In this document: in pieces, positions 33,783 through 42,734 of the stretch
How positions within the stretch are numbered: position 1 is the stretch's first letter
Layout of the letters: each line of letters begins with the position of its first letter
From: a virus
IMG/VR virus record: IMGVR_UViG_3300021365_000030
Span: 1 to 47,428 of that record
Length of the DNA: 47,428 nt
Direction: 5' to 3' (one strand)
Position numbers and translations under genes: made by a program
The notes under the pieces: model-generated
Seen by the model: the letters and a program-made list of their open reading frames with translations, nothing else
What the model was told of the DNA's origin: nothing
The model's database searches: none

Positions 33783-35228
33783 TTAGATTCCTTTGAATAA
33801 TACAAAGTTGTTAGCACCTTGTACACATAAACATCTTTCAGATAAGAAGTTTACTTCCATAGCATCTAGATCAGATGTAGCAGCTCCACCGGCAGAACCA
33901 GTTACCCATTGCTTCATTCTTCTGTCATTTGCTTGAGAAGCTCTATATCTTACATGTAAGAAAGGACGTCTAATGTTTGTACCTAATACTTGATCATAAA
34001 CCGTAGAAGTTCCAGCTGGTACTAATACACCTTCGATTGAAGATACTCCAGTCATACCACCACGCGTAGAAGCGTCGTTTAAGTATTTCCAGTCAGTCTT
34101 ATAGAAGTCATAAGAACCTCTTCTGAATCCAGAGAAACCTAAGTTCAATGCCATTTCTTCAGAGTTTTCAAATAATCCATAAGCAGTACCACCTTGAGCA
34201 CCTCCAGAGATTGCAGCTAACATATCGTCAAAATCTAAAGACGTTTGTCTTTGTAAGAATAACATGTTTTCTTCAATAGCTCCTTGAGTATCTAAGTTTT
34301 TCAAGATGTCATCGAAAGAATCAAGACCGCCAGCAGCAGTAAATCCTACGTTTACATTACCTCTATCTTCGATAGCAGCAAATAAACCTTGAGTACCTTT
34401 GTATTTTGCTGTTTTAGCAGCAGATGTAGGGGCAGCAATTTCACCTTCTACCACAGACATTTCTAGGTAGTCTTCAAAACGTAATCTTGTTTCAGACTCA
34501 GCTTTTAAGTACCATAAATATCCAGATGTTCCGTCTTCAGTAGCAACTTCTACCCAACCGATTTGAGCCATATCAGATCCGTTTACAACGTATTTATTTC
34601 TGATGATGATTGGTGAGTTAGAGAATTGTGTGAAAGAAGGGTCAACAGATATATACCCATCAGGGTTGGTAATTTCTTGGTAGTTAGGCGTGCTTGAACC
34701 TTTAGCATACTCAGATCCAAATACAAATACTTTTACACCTGTAGTTGCTAAACCAGATATATCTGCAGCGGTATAAGGAGCGACGGTAATTACACCGGTA
34801 GTTGTGTTAGATCCAGTTACAACAGCTTTTATCTCAGCTCCCGCTCCATCTAAAGCTACAATAGTAGCTCCTACAGATATAACGTTAGCGACGTAATCCT
34901 TAGGATCAACTGGTGCTAAATTTTGCTGTAAGTCAATTGTGTCTGTTCCATTAGTAGTACATCCATCGTAAGAGATATGTAGTCTGTTTTGCTCAGACCA
35001 AATTACTTGATCAGAAGTCATTGGCATTTCTGCCCCTACCATTCTTAAGAATCCAGATAATGTTCTGTTTCCGTAACGCTCTACTTCTTGTTCGTAGATC
35101 TCTGGTAAGTATTGTTGTGCGAAAGTGTCTGTTCCGTTAGCACCGTCGTTAAACTTTAGATAATTGCTATCTAAAATTTCTTGTTTTTGAGATGGTTTCA
35201 ATGAACCAAATTGTGGAGTTAAACTCAT
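33783..35228 (-). CDS. Major capsid protein
   Basis: The 481-aa product has the look of an HK97-fold capsid protein of marine or Bacteroidetes podoviruses. It has an N-terminal arm (MSLTPQFGSLKPSQKQEILD), then FAQQYLPEIYEQEVERYGNR and SGFLRMVGAEMPMTSDQVIW as the E-loop/P-domain area. A likely inserted beta domain (~110-170) includes VALDGAGAEIKAVVTGSNTT. The C-terminal part contains SLDFDDMLAAISGGAQGG and a Cys-containing end (RCLCVQGANNF). The size, the place after a scaffold-like gene and before connectors, and the downstream hairpin all agree. Codon use is less AT-rich than neighbours, in line with high expression. Confidence 0.83.
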   Translation of the reverse strand: MSLTPQFGSLKPSQKQEILDSNYLKFNDGANGTDTFAQQYLPEIYEQEVERYGNRTLSGFLRMVGAEMPMTSDQVIWSEQNRLHISYDGCTTNGTDTIDLQQNLAPVDPKDYVANVISVGATIVALDGAGAEIKAVVTGSNTTTGVITVAPYTAADISGLATTGVKVFVFGSEYAKGSSTPNYQEITNPDGYISVDPSFTQFSNSPIIIRNKYVVNGSDMAQIGWVEVATEDGTSGYLWYLKAESETRLRFEDYLEMSVVEGEIAAPTSAAKTAKYKGTQGLFAAIEDRGNVNVGFTAAGGLDSFDDILKNLDTQGAIEENMLFLQRQTSLDFDDMLAAISGGAQGGTAYGLFENSEEMALNLGFSGFRRGSYDFYKTDWKYLNDASTRGGMTGVSSIEGVLVPAGTSTVYDQVLGTNIRRPFLHVRYRASQANDRRMKQWVTGSAGGAATSDLDAMEVNFLSERCLCVQGANNFVLFKGI

Positions 35229-35242
35229 TTTGTTTAATTTTG

Positions 35243-36370
35243 TTAGTTAAATTTTCTTGTTTTTATCTTTAATTTTGAAGAATCAGCACCAGAAATAGCT
35301 TTAACTTTTAAACCATTAATAAACACATCACCGCCACTAGTTTTCCTAGGTTCAGTTGAAATGTTTTTTGATTTAACCATAACGTCTCTAACAGCATCGG
35401 CTTTGCCTTGCTCATAAAAATGTTGTGCTATTGTATCAGCGTTTCTAGCAGCATATAAAGCTTTGTGGTAACCTTTAGTATCTTTTACCTCTCCTTTATC
35501 ATTTAGGAACGTCCCAATGAAGTTAGAGATATCAGATTGTGCTTCTGCTACCTTTTGTGGATTTTTTACACTGTACCTGAATTTACTTTCACCAACATTA
35601 AAATCAAAACCTTTGAAGTCGTCAGTTAATAATTCATTAGTACGTTTTAAAAATTCCGAGTGTTTTGCTTTACCAGCTTTCTGCTCTTCATTATATCGGT
35701 TAAAAAAGTCAGTGGCTTTTTGTTGGTCTTGAGTTACGCCTGGTCTCAACTTGATCTCATCGTAGTATTTACTCTTTGTTTCCTCTAAAAAGTTTCTAGC
35801 TTTTGCAACTTCTTCTTTAAATGCAAGTTTTTTCTTGCGTATATCCCTCTGCTCGTCAATGTCTTCATCGTATGAAAAATCTTCTAGCATAAGACTTATA
35901 TCGTCACCTTCTAAATAAGGCTTCGTTTGTTTATAGTATTCTTTTAATAATGTTTCGTTATCAACATTAGAGTAATCAGCGTTAAGTCTAACATAGTCGT
36001 TTATATTACCACCTGTTTCCTCCATGAAAGAAACTAGCTTTTCTATGTTTTCTGGTAAGGGCTTGCCAATAACTTTTTCATCTCTAATAGCTTCTTTGTA
36101 TTCAGCCTCCACCTCTTTAACTTCTTCCTCAACCTCTTCAACTAATTGTATAGGTGAGTTAGATTCTTCTTCAGCTACCACTGTCTCTTCAACAACTGGT
36201 GCTTCTTTTTCTTCCTTGATAACTACTTTTGTAACCTCTGGTTCTGTTTCAATCAAAGGTTCTTTCATGCTAACCTTAGTGATATTATTCTCTGGTGTAG
36301 CTAATTTCTTAGGTGTCTTTTTTTTCTTTAATTTAAATTCACCCTCTTGTTTTACTGTTTGTTCTGACAT
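35243..36370 (-). CDS. Scaffolding protein
   Basis: The 375-aa product is highly charged and predicted mostly helical. Residues 1-100 combine a Lys patch (KLKKKKTPKK) with a Glu/Val-rich disordered stretch (EEEVKEVEAEYKEA). A helical middle follows (EEVAKARNFLEETKSKYYDE), and the end is basic (GADSSKLKIKTRKFN), as in scaffolds that dock on the capsid floor. It lies 14 bases before the capsid gene and after the portal gene, the normal scaffold location. No protease motif was seen. Confidence 0.7.
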   Translation of the reverse strand: MSEQTVKQEGEFKLKKKKTPKKLATPENNITKVSMKEPLIETEPEVTKVVIKEEKEAPVVEETVVAEEESNSPIQLVEEVEEEVKEVEAEYKEAIRDEKVIGKPLPENIEKLVSFMEETGGNINDYVRLNADYSNVDNETLLKEYYKQTKPYLEGDDISLMLEDFSYDEDIDEQRDIRKKKLAFKEEVAKARNFLEETKSKYYDEIKLRPGVTQDQQKATDFFNRYNEEQKAGKAKHSEFLKRTNELLTDDFKGFDFNVGESKFRYSVKNPQKVAEAQSDISNFIGTFLNDKGEVKDTKGYHKALYAARNADTIAQHFYEQGKADAVRDVMVKSKNISTEPRKTSGGDVFINGLKVKAISGADSSKLKIKTRKFN

Positions 36371-36401
36371 AATATAATAATATAAAATTAATAAAGTTTT
36401 T

Positions 36402-38822
36402 TTATCTAGGGTCGAATTGTTCTAATCCAAATCCGCCTAGTGAGTCAAAACCTGACGACTCAAAATTCTTAGGTAGTTCATCGTTCTGACGTTGCGCTAT
36501 AAGCTCTGATTGTTGTGTAGCTTGTATTCTAGTTCTTTCGTCCTTACGATCTTCTATATCTTTTTCTTTTCCTTTTTCAGCCTCAGCTCTAGCTTTCGCT
36601 AATTGAATATTGTAGTTAAACTCTTCAGCCATAAGCTCTTTCTTGATTTGAGCTTCAGTCTGCATACGTTGCATTTCAAACTGAGACTTACCCTGTTCTA
36701 TTTGAAGTGTTGTTTGAGCTAACGCTTGTTGTTTCTGAACCTCAGCCATAGCGGCTTTTTCAGCACCTTCGGCATTTGCTTGAGCTTGAGCTTGTATGTT
36801 TTGCATTTGAGCCTGCCTATCAGCTTCCATCTTTTGCTTACGTTTTATTTTAAGCATTTGATTTGCTAACTTAATATTGGATATCTGTCTTAAATCTATA
36901 ACATCTTCAAGATCAATACCTCCAGATTGTAACGCTATTTGTATATTTCTCTCTAATATTTGCTTTTCTTCTTCATCAGGTTCTAGATCTAAAAATATAC
37001 CGAACTCATGCATGTTTAATTTTTCAATCTGCTCCAATGTATTAACATTAAAGCTACTTATAGAATTCATTAAAGCGTTCTTAGTTAAAGGGAAGTTTAA
37101 CATATCCGCCGCTCTTAGACTTATATTCTCACATATTCTAACAGTGATATACATTAATGATTGAAGTATATGCTTTGTTGCTGTATTTGATGCAGCTGCG
37201 GCTAGTTTCTGTAAACCAACTAAAGAATCTTTTGCCGGTTGACTACCGTCTCTAGCTTCATTAAGCCCTGTCACATCTCTTATCATCTGTAAGTAGTATT
37301 GATAAGTTTGTATAAGCGCTTGTATCTTGCTCATACCTGACGATGTCTGTAATTCTTGTATTGGTACTTTAGCTCTGTTAGGATCACCATCTTGTGTTAA
37401 TGATCTACCAACTATACTACCAGTTTGGAAATACATATTAAGAGCTTCTTGTGGATTATAATTTGTTCCGTTACCAAGATCAACCTCAGCTAATCCGTCA
37501 ACATCTACAAAAACACCATCTGGTACCATACGTGCTAACACTTGTTGTATTTTTAAGTGAGTCAACTGTATCATATCAGCAAAACCTATAGTTTTACTTA
37601 CTATACTTTCAACTCTACCTTTGTACATTCTAGGAGCAGATATAGTATAATTCATATTAACCCTAGTTTGATCACTAAAAGGTCTAGTCATATTCTCTGC
37701 TAGCTCCCACTTAAGCATCTTTTCGTAACCCAATATCTTAGCGCCACTATATAATACTTCTATAGATCTACTTACTTTATTGAAGTTGTCACTCTCAGGC
37801 GGATCAAATGTATCGTCCTTTTGTAAAGCTTTTTCAAGACCTTGATCTGTTTGCTTTATTTTAAATACTTGATTACTATATGTTTTGTATTCAAAGTATA
37901 AAACTTGAACATTATCGTTATTACTATCTTGACCGTTAAAATTTCTAGTTCTAGTTGAATCACCTGGATAACGCTGTATCTCTATAAGATCTTCATCTGT
38001 TAGGTTCGGAAATTGTTTTTTAACTTCTTCCAACGGTACACTTTTAACTTCTCCTACGTAGTATATATCCTCAAAGTTTGGATCTTCTGTGTAAGAGTGT
38101 ACTAGATTAACTGGATCTACATAATCAACAGTAACTCCATTAGCTAGATTAAAATCAGTTTTACTAGCACCTATACCTAGTACAACTAAATCGTATGCTA
38201 CTCTTTTCTTAACCTCTTCGTATTTATTATAATCTAATACATTATTTATAAGCTCTTCTTCTGCTATTTCTACAGCTTGCTTATATGTTAACTGCATATG
38301 TAACTCTAGCTCTTCTTTACTTTTAGGTAACTGATCTTTAGGTACGTTAGTCCTACTTAAATCAATACCAAAATTCTGTTGAGCTTCTTGTATAAGGTTT
38401 TGTGAAAAAGCATCTTCAGCTAAATCAGTGGCATGCTGTGTTCTTTCTTTTACAGCAAACGGATCTGATGCAAATGATTTTATCTCATAACCTTTATCTG
38501 TCATACCGTTAACAACAATGTCAACAAACTTAGATAATACAGCTACAGGTTTCCAGTCTAGGTTTAAGTAGCTTAAGTCACCATTTATAGATAACTCATC
38601 TTTATATTTTTGCACAGACTGTTCTCCTCTTGCGTAGAGTCTTAACTTGTGAAAGTATTGCCAATTACCTGCAAATCTACCACCGACGTTTGTACCTCTA
38701 TCGCCTTTGAACCATTCATCTTCAATGGCTCTACCTACAGCATAACCATATTCTAAGGTTTGCTTTTCTGCGTCTGGTACTACCTGACTAGGGAAAGAAC
38801 TATTTGTGTTAGTATAAATCAT
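36402..38822 (-). CDS. Portal protein
   Basis: The 806-aa product is a large podovirus-type portal, the ring through which DNA enters and leaves the head. After an N-terminal arm it has wing/stem-type segments (FVDIVVNGMTDKGYEIKSFA near 90-110 and DYVDPVNLVHSY near 235). It carries the long helical stem region (QTSSGMSKIQALIQTYQYYL near 490-510), then a C-terminal Gln/Ala/Glu-rich coiled coil (~665-780) that may form a barrel above the portal. It abuts the terminase gene on one side and the scaffold gene on the other. The size is similar to portals of crAss-like and other Bacteroidetes phages. Confidence 0.82.
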   Translation of the reverse strand: MIYTNTNSSFPSQVVPDAEKQTLEYGYAVGRAIEDEWFKGDRGTNVGGRFAGNWQYFHKLRLYARGEQSVQKYKDELSINGDLSYLNLDWKPVAVLSKFVDIVVNGMTDKGYEIKSFASDPFAVKERTQHATDLAEDAFSQNLIQEAQQNFGIDLSRTNVPKDQLPKSKEELELHMQLTYKQAVEIAEEELINNVLDYNKYEEVKKRVAYDLVVLGIGASKTDFNLANGVTVDYVDPVNLVHSYTEDPNFEDIYYVGEVKSVPLEEVKKQFPNLTDEDLIEIQRYPGDSTRTRNFNGQDSNNDNVQVLYFEYKTYSNQVFKIKQTDQGLEKALQKDDTFDPPESDNFNKVSRSIEVLYSGAKILGYEKMLKWELAENMTRPFSDQTRVNMNYTISAPRMYKGRVESIVSKTIGFADMIQLTHLKIQQVLARMVPDGVFVDVDGLAEVDLGNGTNYNPQEALNMYFQTGSIVGRSLTQDGDPNRAKVPIQELQTSSGMSKIQALIQTYQYYLQMIRDVTGLNEARDGSQPAKDSLVGLQKLAAAASNTATKHILQSLMYITVRICENISLRAADMLNFPLTKNALMNSISSFNVNTLEQIEKLNMHEFGIFLDLEPDEEEKQILERNIQIALQSGGIDLEDVIDLRQISNIKLANQMLKIKRKQKMEADRQAQMQNIQAQAQANAEGAEKAAMAEVQKQQALAQTTLQIEQGKSQFEMQRMQTEAQIKKELMAEEFNYNIQLAKARAEAEKGKEKDIEDRKDERTRIQATQQSELIAQRQNDELPKNFESSGFDSLGGFGLEQFDPR

Positions 38823-41051
38823 TTATTTTATTATTTTTGAAATACTTCCGTTGTTGTCATATCGGTTAAAAGATAATTGCACTTTTCTCCTCTGTGTTCT
38901 ATATACTGGTGAATACTTATTTTTATTGCAAGCCATAGCAGCAAGTCCAGAACTTATCGTAGCATCATGCTTTGTTCTATTATTTATATTAAACCTTGCC
39001 CAGTCTTCTAATGTTCTTTGAAAATACATTTGACCGTAGCCTTCACCTATGTAGCCAACGTGATCTTCTATGTATGTTTCAATAGAAGCCGCATGAGCTT
39101 GTTTTATATCCTCGCTAGAGTTTGGTATTCCACCAATTTCCTTTTCAGTTACAGATAACTTATTGTATGCTTTATCAGGTCTATTTATAGAGAAGTTTCT
39201 ATAACCTCTTCTTTTTAAATAGTACAGTAATCTTGGTTTGTTGTTCTCTGCTAGTATTGGCATTCCATAAAAATGCAAAGCCATAAGCACGTCTTCAAAA
39301 AATATCTCAGCTGTCTGAGGTCTAGCTATGTATTCTAAGAAAAACATATTAGACGGAGCATTATCCATATTAAATTTAGTTAAACCGTGCAGAGATCCGT
39401 TAGAACCTCTCTTGTCAACCGTACCTGATATATCATAGCTATCACATCCAAAAGCACCTATATGCTCGCTACCTGGATATTTAAGGCCATTTTTAACAAT
39501 AACATTGTTTTGTAAGTTCATAGACGGAATCCACGATACATAAAACCTACCATTGTTATTTGGTTTAAATTCAACCACTGTATCTTTTACATCACCTCTC
39601 CATTGAAAACTACCTCTTGTGACTAAACTTTTATTTCTAACTTCTTCATTGTAATCTATCTGCTCGTATATCTTAGTTAGATTATATAAAGATAATTTTG
39701 CTTCATCTCTAAAAGCATGTTTCTCTGTTCTTGGAAACTGACGGTAGTATTCGTTTAATCCATCTTGATCACTCTTTAAACCATCAACTTCGTTCTCCCA
39801 ATGCTCTATTACTCCTGTTGTAATTATATCACCTGCTGGATCTACTGCTTTATCTTTTGGCGTATCGAATACAGGTAAGCCATAAGCGTCGATGAATCCT
39901 TCGTAATTCCATTCCATAGGTATGAACAAACTATATAATCCTGAGCTAGTCTGTCCGTTGCGGTTTCTCTCCCTGACGTCTGAAGCATAATATAATTTTT
40001 TAAAATTAGCACCACCTTTATCTAAAGCGTTTGAGGTACTACCCATCATACATTTACCAACTATCTTTTTACCTAATCGTAAACAAGTTTTTGTAACTCT
40101 CCAGTTATTTAGTATGTTGTCAGGTCTTTCCCACTTACCACTTTCATCGTGTACTAGTATCTTTAGTTTCTCACCATCGTACGAGTTGTCCCCGGTGTTC
40201 TTCCAGTCGATCGTTGTGTCGAGCCCCTGTTTATCCTCTGACGCGATACCCTCGTCGAGTTTCTTACGGGTAAGTTTCGAGGCTGGGACCCTATAAGCGA
40301 GTTCTGTCTTCGGCCTGTCCATACCGTCCTGGATCGGCTTGAAGAAGAAGGGATAATTAACCGAGATGGGGACGACCTTATCAGTAAACATCTTTTTAGC
40401 GTCTTGTCCTGACTTTGATAAAATGCCAAATCTTGAATCTGTGGATATTGTAGCAAGGTTAACCGCCTCACTTGATGCCATGAAAGAGAAACCTGATCGT
40501 CTGTTCTTAAGATAGCACATTCCGTAACACCGTACATCCGCTTTACAAGCTTCCCAGAAGATAAAGAATAATCTGTTTGATTCTCTATAGTCTGCTGCCC
40601 CAACATCAATCTTGGACCACTGCAAGAACATATAGTGAGTACCAGTAATATAATTGCTATTACCATTGTTTTTGAACCAAAAACCCTGCTCCCTTCTCTT
40701 AAACTCTTCATCAATATAGTCATACCATTTTTCTTTAAACACGTTAGGGTATTTCTCCCAATCAAATACACTCTTTATTTTTAAAAGCTCTTTAGGGTAA
40801 TCTAACTTCTCCCATTTTTGCTCTTGCTTTTTATTAGAGCGTTTATATACCTTTTCAGGTTCCAAAGGTAATCCTATGACCAAGTTCTGTATTTGTATAA
40901 CCTCACCTAGAGTACCGTCCTTACTGATAATGACTATGTCATGCTCAATATCATAACCATAACTCCATTTTTTGTATCTGTTATTTTTCTTTACAATACC
41001 TGGTTTTATGTAGTCGTCAAGTGTTTTTACTAATGTTTGCTCGTACATCAT
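38823..41051 (-). CDS. Terminase large subunit
   Basis: The 742-aa protein is the packaging motor and nuclease. The ATPase has a Walker A-like KNRRSGFS at 182-189 and Walker B ILVHDE with Asp302 and Glu303. The nuclease half has FGCDSYDISG with Asp537, and later acidic residues complete the RNase H-type site (EDVLMALHFYG region, HDATISSGLAAMA near the end). The N-terminal ~150 aa are a long extension seen in TerL of Bacteroidetes phages. The start overlaps the upstream gene by four bases; a second Met follows immediately. A stretch at about 40185-40385 is roughly half G+C, unlike the rest of the gene. Confidence 0.88.
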   Translation of the reverse strand: MMYEQTLVKTLDDYIKPGIVKKNNRYKKWSYGYDIEHDIVIISKDGTLGEVIQIQNLVIGLPLEPEKVYKRSNKKQEQKWEKLDYPKELLKIKSVFDWEKYPNVFKEKWYDYIDEEFKRREQGFWFKNNGNSNYITGTHYMFLQWSKIDVGAADYRESNRLFFIFWEACKADVRCYGMCYLKNRRSGFSFMASSEAVNLATISTDSRFGILSKSGQDAKKMFTDKVVPISVNYPFFFKPIQDGMDRPKTELAYRVPASKLTRKKLDEGIASEDKQGLDTTIDWKNTGDNSYDGEKLKILVHDESGKWERPDNILNNWRVTKTCLRLGKKIVGKCMMGSTSNALDKGGANFKKLYYASDVRERNRNGQTSSGLYSLFIPMEWNYEGFIDAYGLPVFDTPKDKAVDPAGDIITTGVIEHWENEVDGLKSDQDGLNEYYRQFPRTEKHAFRDEAKLSLYNLTKIYEQIDYNEEVRNKSLVTRGSFQWRGDVKDTVVEFKPNNNGRFYVSWIPSMNLQNNVIVKNGLKYPGSEHIGAFGCDSYDISGTVDKRGSNGSLHGLTKFNMDNAPSNMFFLEYIARPQTAEIFFEDVLMALHFYGMPILAENNKPRLLYYLKRRGYRNFSINRPDKAYNKLSVTEKEIGGIPNSSEDIKQAHAASIETYIEDHVGYIGEGYGQMYFQRTLEDWARFNINNRTKHDATISSGLAAMACNKNKYSPVYRTQRRKVQLSFNRYDNNGSISKIIK

Positions 41052-41317
41052 TTAGATCTCCCTTCTGCAAAACCTTTAAAAGATTTTTCTTTAGTGTTAC
41101 CACTTTCATTTATCATACTTTTTTCTTCTTCAATACGAGTTAGTATTTCAAAAGCGTCAAATATAGCTAGCTTCTTTGTAGCAGCAGCGTTCTTTAATCT
41201 ATCAGCAGTTATATCATCACCTGAATCTACTATAGGTTCTTTAGCTACCTTTATTAATTCCTCAACTGCTCTTTGCCCAGCTTGGATTATACTGAGCTTG
41301 GTTTTCTTCGTGCTCAT
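41048..41317 (-). CDS. Small protein at the TerS position (89 aa)
   Basis: The 89-aa helical protein begins MSTKKTKLSIIQAGQRAVEE and contains ITADRLKNAAATKKLAIFDA and a Glu-rich helix (EILTRIEEEKSMI). I remember near-identical proteins directly upstream of TerL in uncultured marine phages. The place and small helical build are compatible with a small terminase subunit, but no DNA-binding HTH is evident, so the name is tentative. It overlaps TerL by four bases at its end and the GroES-like gene by 56 bases at its start. Confidence 0.6.
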   Translation of the reverse strand: MSTKKTKLSIIQAGQRAVEELIKVAKEPIVDSGDDITADRLKNAAATKKLAIFDAFEILTRIEEEKSMINESGNTKEKSFKGFAEGRSK

Positions 41318-41867
41318 ATTTAATTACAATATCTTTTGATTTCATACAATATAATAATTCATCGTTAACGACAAATTCAAATTCGCTGTTAGGTGTAAAG
41401 CCTATAACATCTCCTTTGTTTATTTTAAGAGCTTCTAAGGAACTATTACCATACTTTAGTATTCCAATATGGTTTTTCTCTTTCTTTAGCTCTAGATCAT
41501 CCTTATTAATTATAGGTGCCACAAAGCATCTATTGTTAAAAGGTTTCCACGAGTTATCTTTACCGTATAAGTATATCTGATCTAATTGACAGAAATACCT
41601 ATTATCTTTGAAGTATTTACTACTGTTTACTTCTTTACCTTTTTGGTTGTAGTATCTTCTAAATACATTGTGGTGTATAATAACCTCATCACCTACTTTT
41701 ATAGGGGTTTTAAAGGCTATTGGCACAGATATCACTTTAGCTTTATTATTTATAAACTTGTGACTTTCTATTTTAGAATTTAAAACTAGTTTTTTATCAC
41801 CTACTTTTAACTCGTTGTCGTATCTCTCTCCTACTGGTTCTACAATAAAATCGTATACACTTCTCAT
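41262..41867 (-). CDS. GroES-like co-chaperonin (phage)
   Basis: The 201-aa product resembles the chaperonin-10 fold. It opens with a DFIVEPVGERY strand (GroES 'PLxDRVLV'), then KVISVPIAFKTPIKVGDEVI (GroES 'GxVxAVG...VKxGDxV'), and ends with EFEFVVNDELLYCMKSKDIV (GroES 'lxxxDIlAv'). A ~75-aa insertion in the middle (~80-155, Tyr/Asn/Lys-rich) enlarges it, as in divergent phage co-chaperonins such as T4 gp31. It would cap host GroEL to help the capsid protein fold. Its location just before the packaging and capsid genes fits. The mobile loop IVL-type residues are not recognisable. Confidence 0.68.
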   Translation of the reverse strand: MRSVYDFIVEPVGERYDNELKVGDKKLVLNSKIESHKFINNKAKVISVPIAFKTPIKVGDEVIIHHNVFRRYYNQKGKEVNSSKYFKDNRYFCQLDQIYLYGKDNSWKPFNNRCFVAPIINKDDLELKKEKNHIGILKYGNSSLEALKINKGDVIGFTPNSEFEFVVNDELLYCMKSKDIVIKYEHEENQAQYNPSWAKSS

Positions 41868-42094
41868 TAATACTGAAGATCATACTCAATGGATATAGCC
41901 ATGTTAGAATTAAACTTCTTCCATGGCAATACCTCATTGTTCTTTTTTATATGTATGTTGTAAGAATTATCTTCTTCATCCAGTAGTATATAAGCTATTT
42001 TATGACCACCATAAACTTCTTGACCTATAGAATAATGCATAGCATCATTTTTATAGTCAGAGCCTATGCTGATCTTTCTTATAATATTACTCAT
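41867..42094 (-). CDS. Small conserved-looking protein (75 aa)
   Basis: The product reads MSNIIRKISIGSDYKNDAMH at the start, then YSIGQEVYGGHKIAYILLDE and ends NSNMAISIEYDL. I recall a family with the same start (MSNxIRKISIGxDYK) in marine phages, without assigned function. It is a beta-rich single domain by pattern. It overlaps the next gene by eight bases upstream, and its stop touches the GroES-like start by one base, so it belongs to a translationally coupled string before packaging genes. Confidence 0.65.
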   Translation of the reverse strand: MSNIIRKISIGSDYKNDAMHYSIGQEVYGGHKIAYILLDEEDNSYNIHIKKNNEVLPWKKFNSNMAISIEYDLQY

Positions 42095-42320
42095 CTTCTT
42101 CTATTTCAGTGTACTCACCAGTAGATAAGTCTATGGATATTTTACCATACTCTTCTTCTAGTTCAACCTTGTACTCTTCTATCTTCACATTCATATCAGC
42201 GATAGCATGTAATAGACTATGTTTCTGTGACTCTAAAGCACCTATTTGACCTAACACACTTGCTAGTTCGTTCTGTTGCTTAACCACTTTCTTCAACTGA
42301 TCTTCTTTAATTTTTCCCAT
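42087..42320 (-). CDS. Small coiled-coil protein (77 aa)
   Basis: The product is a helical hairpin with heptad-type spacing: MGKIKEDQLKKVVKQQNELA, then LGQIGALESQKHSLLHAIAD and a second helix (VKIEEYKVELEEEYG). It ends in an acidic tail (STGEYTEIEEDE). I remember similar proteins upstream of terminase in marine phages. A structural chaperone or minor scaffold role is possible, unproven. Its leader carries the AACAATTAAA motif shared with two other genes. Confidence 0.62.
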   Translation of the reverse strand: MGKIKEDQLKKVVKQQNELASVLGQIGALESQKHSLLHAIADMNVKIEEYKVELEEEYGKISIDLSTGEYTEIEEDE

Positions 42321-42345
42321 TTTGATTAAATTTAATTGTTATTTT
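42321..42345 (-). promoter_or_regulatory. A-rich leader with AACAATTAAA core (late block)
   Basis: On the minus strand the bases before the coiled-coil gene read AACAATTAAATTTAATCAAA and end at the ATG. The core matches leaders at 613-633 (+) and 23022-23041 (-). There is no Shine-Dalgarno box. The adjacent TGTAACTATATAG segment further upstream could be a promoter, but the consensus is unknown. Confidence 0.4.
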
Positions 42346-42363
42346 TCTATATAGTTACACTAT

Positions 42364-42729
42364 TTATTCTGAAATTACTTCTTCCTCTTCAATTGGTGGT
42401 GGAACCTCTGCATTTCTTGGAAATCCATAGAATTGATGCGCTGAAGCATCACCTGGGTAAACCTCATTTGAGCCAAAGTCTAAGTCGTCTGTACTCATTA
42501 TATCATAAGCCCATCCTGGGTAATATACAGGTGGAGTTATTTCTTTTCCATCTGGATCATAAGTACCAGGTGTTTTTACTACTTTACCGATATTAACAAC
42601 TGCTTTTGTTCCGTTGATATACTGCATCGATGTAACACCTTCTTCTGTTACTTCTTGCCAAACGTCTTTTTGTATTAAAACGTCTTTACCTTGTTGTTCT
42701 GTATCAAATACTGTCTTGTAAATATTCAT
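42364..42729 (-). CDS. Small fibre-associated or virion protein (121 aa)
   Basis: No named family is recognised. The product starts MNIYKTVFDTEQQGKDVLIQ, contains GVTSMQYINGTKAVVNIGKV and a Pro/Tyr-rich part (ITPPVYYPGWAYDIM), and ends in an acidic tail (PPPIEEEEVISE). It lies five bases after the fibre gene, which is a usual place for a fibre chaperone or accessory protein, but it has no coiled-coil typical for chaperones. A second possibility is a minor tail or hinge protein. Confidence 0.6.
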   Translation of the reverse strand: MNIYKTVFDTEQQGKDVLIQKDVWQEVTEEGVTSMQYINGTKAVVNIGKVVKTPGTYDPDGKEITPPVYYPGWAYDIMSTDDLDFGSNEVYPGDASAHQFYGFPRNAEVPPPIEEEEVISE

Positions 42730-42734
42730 AGTTA

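Noticed and set aside
40163-40771. Minus-strand 202-aa frame within the terminase gene
   Set aside because: It is a frame-shifted shadow of TerL in its ATPase region. The real frame has Walker A and B motifs throughout this stretch.
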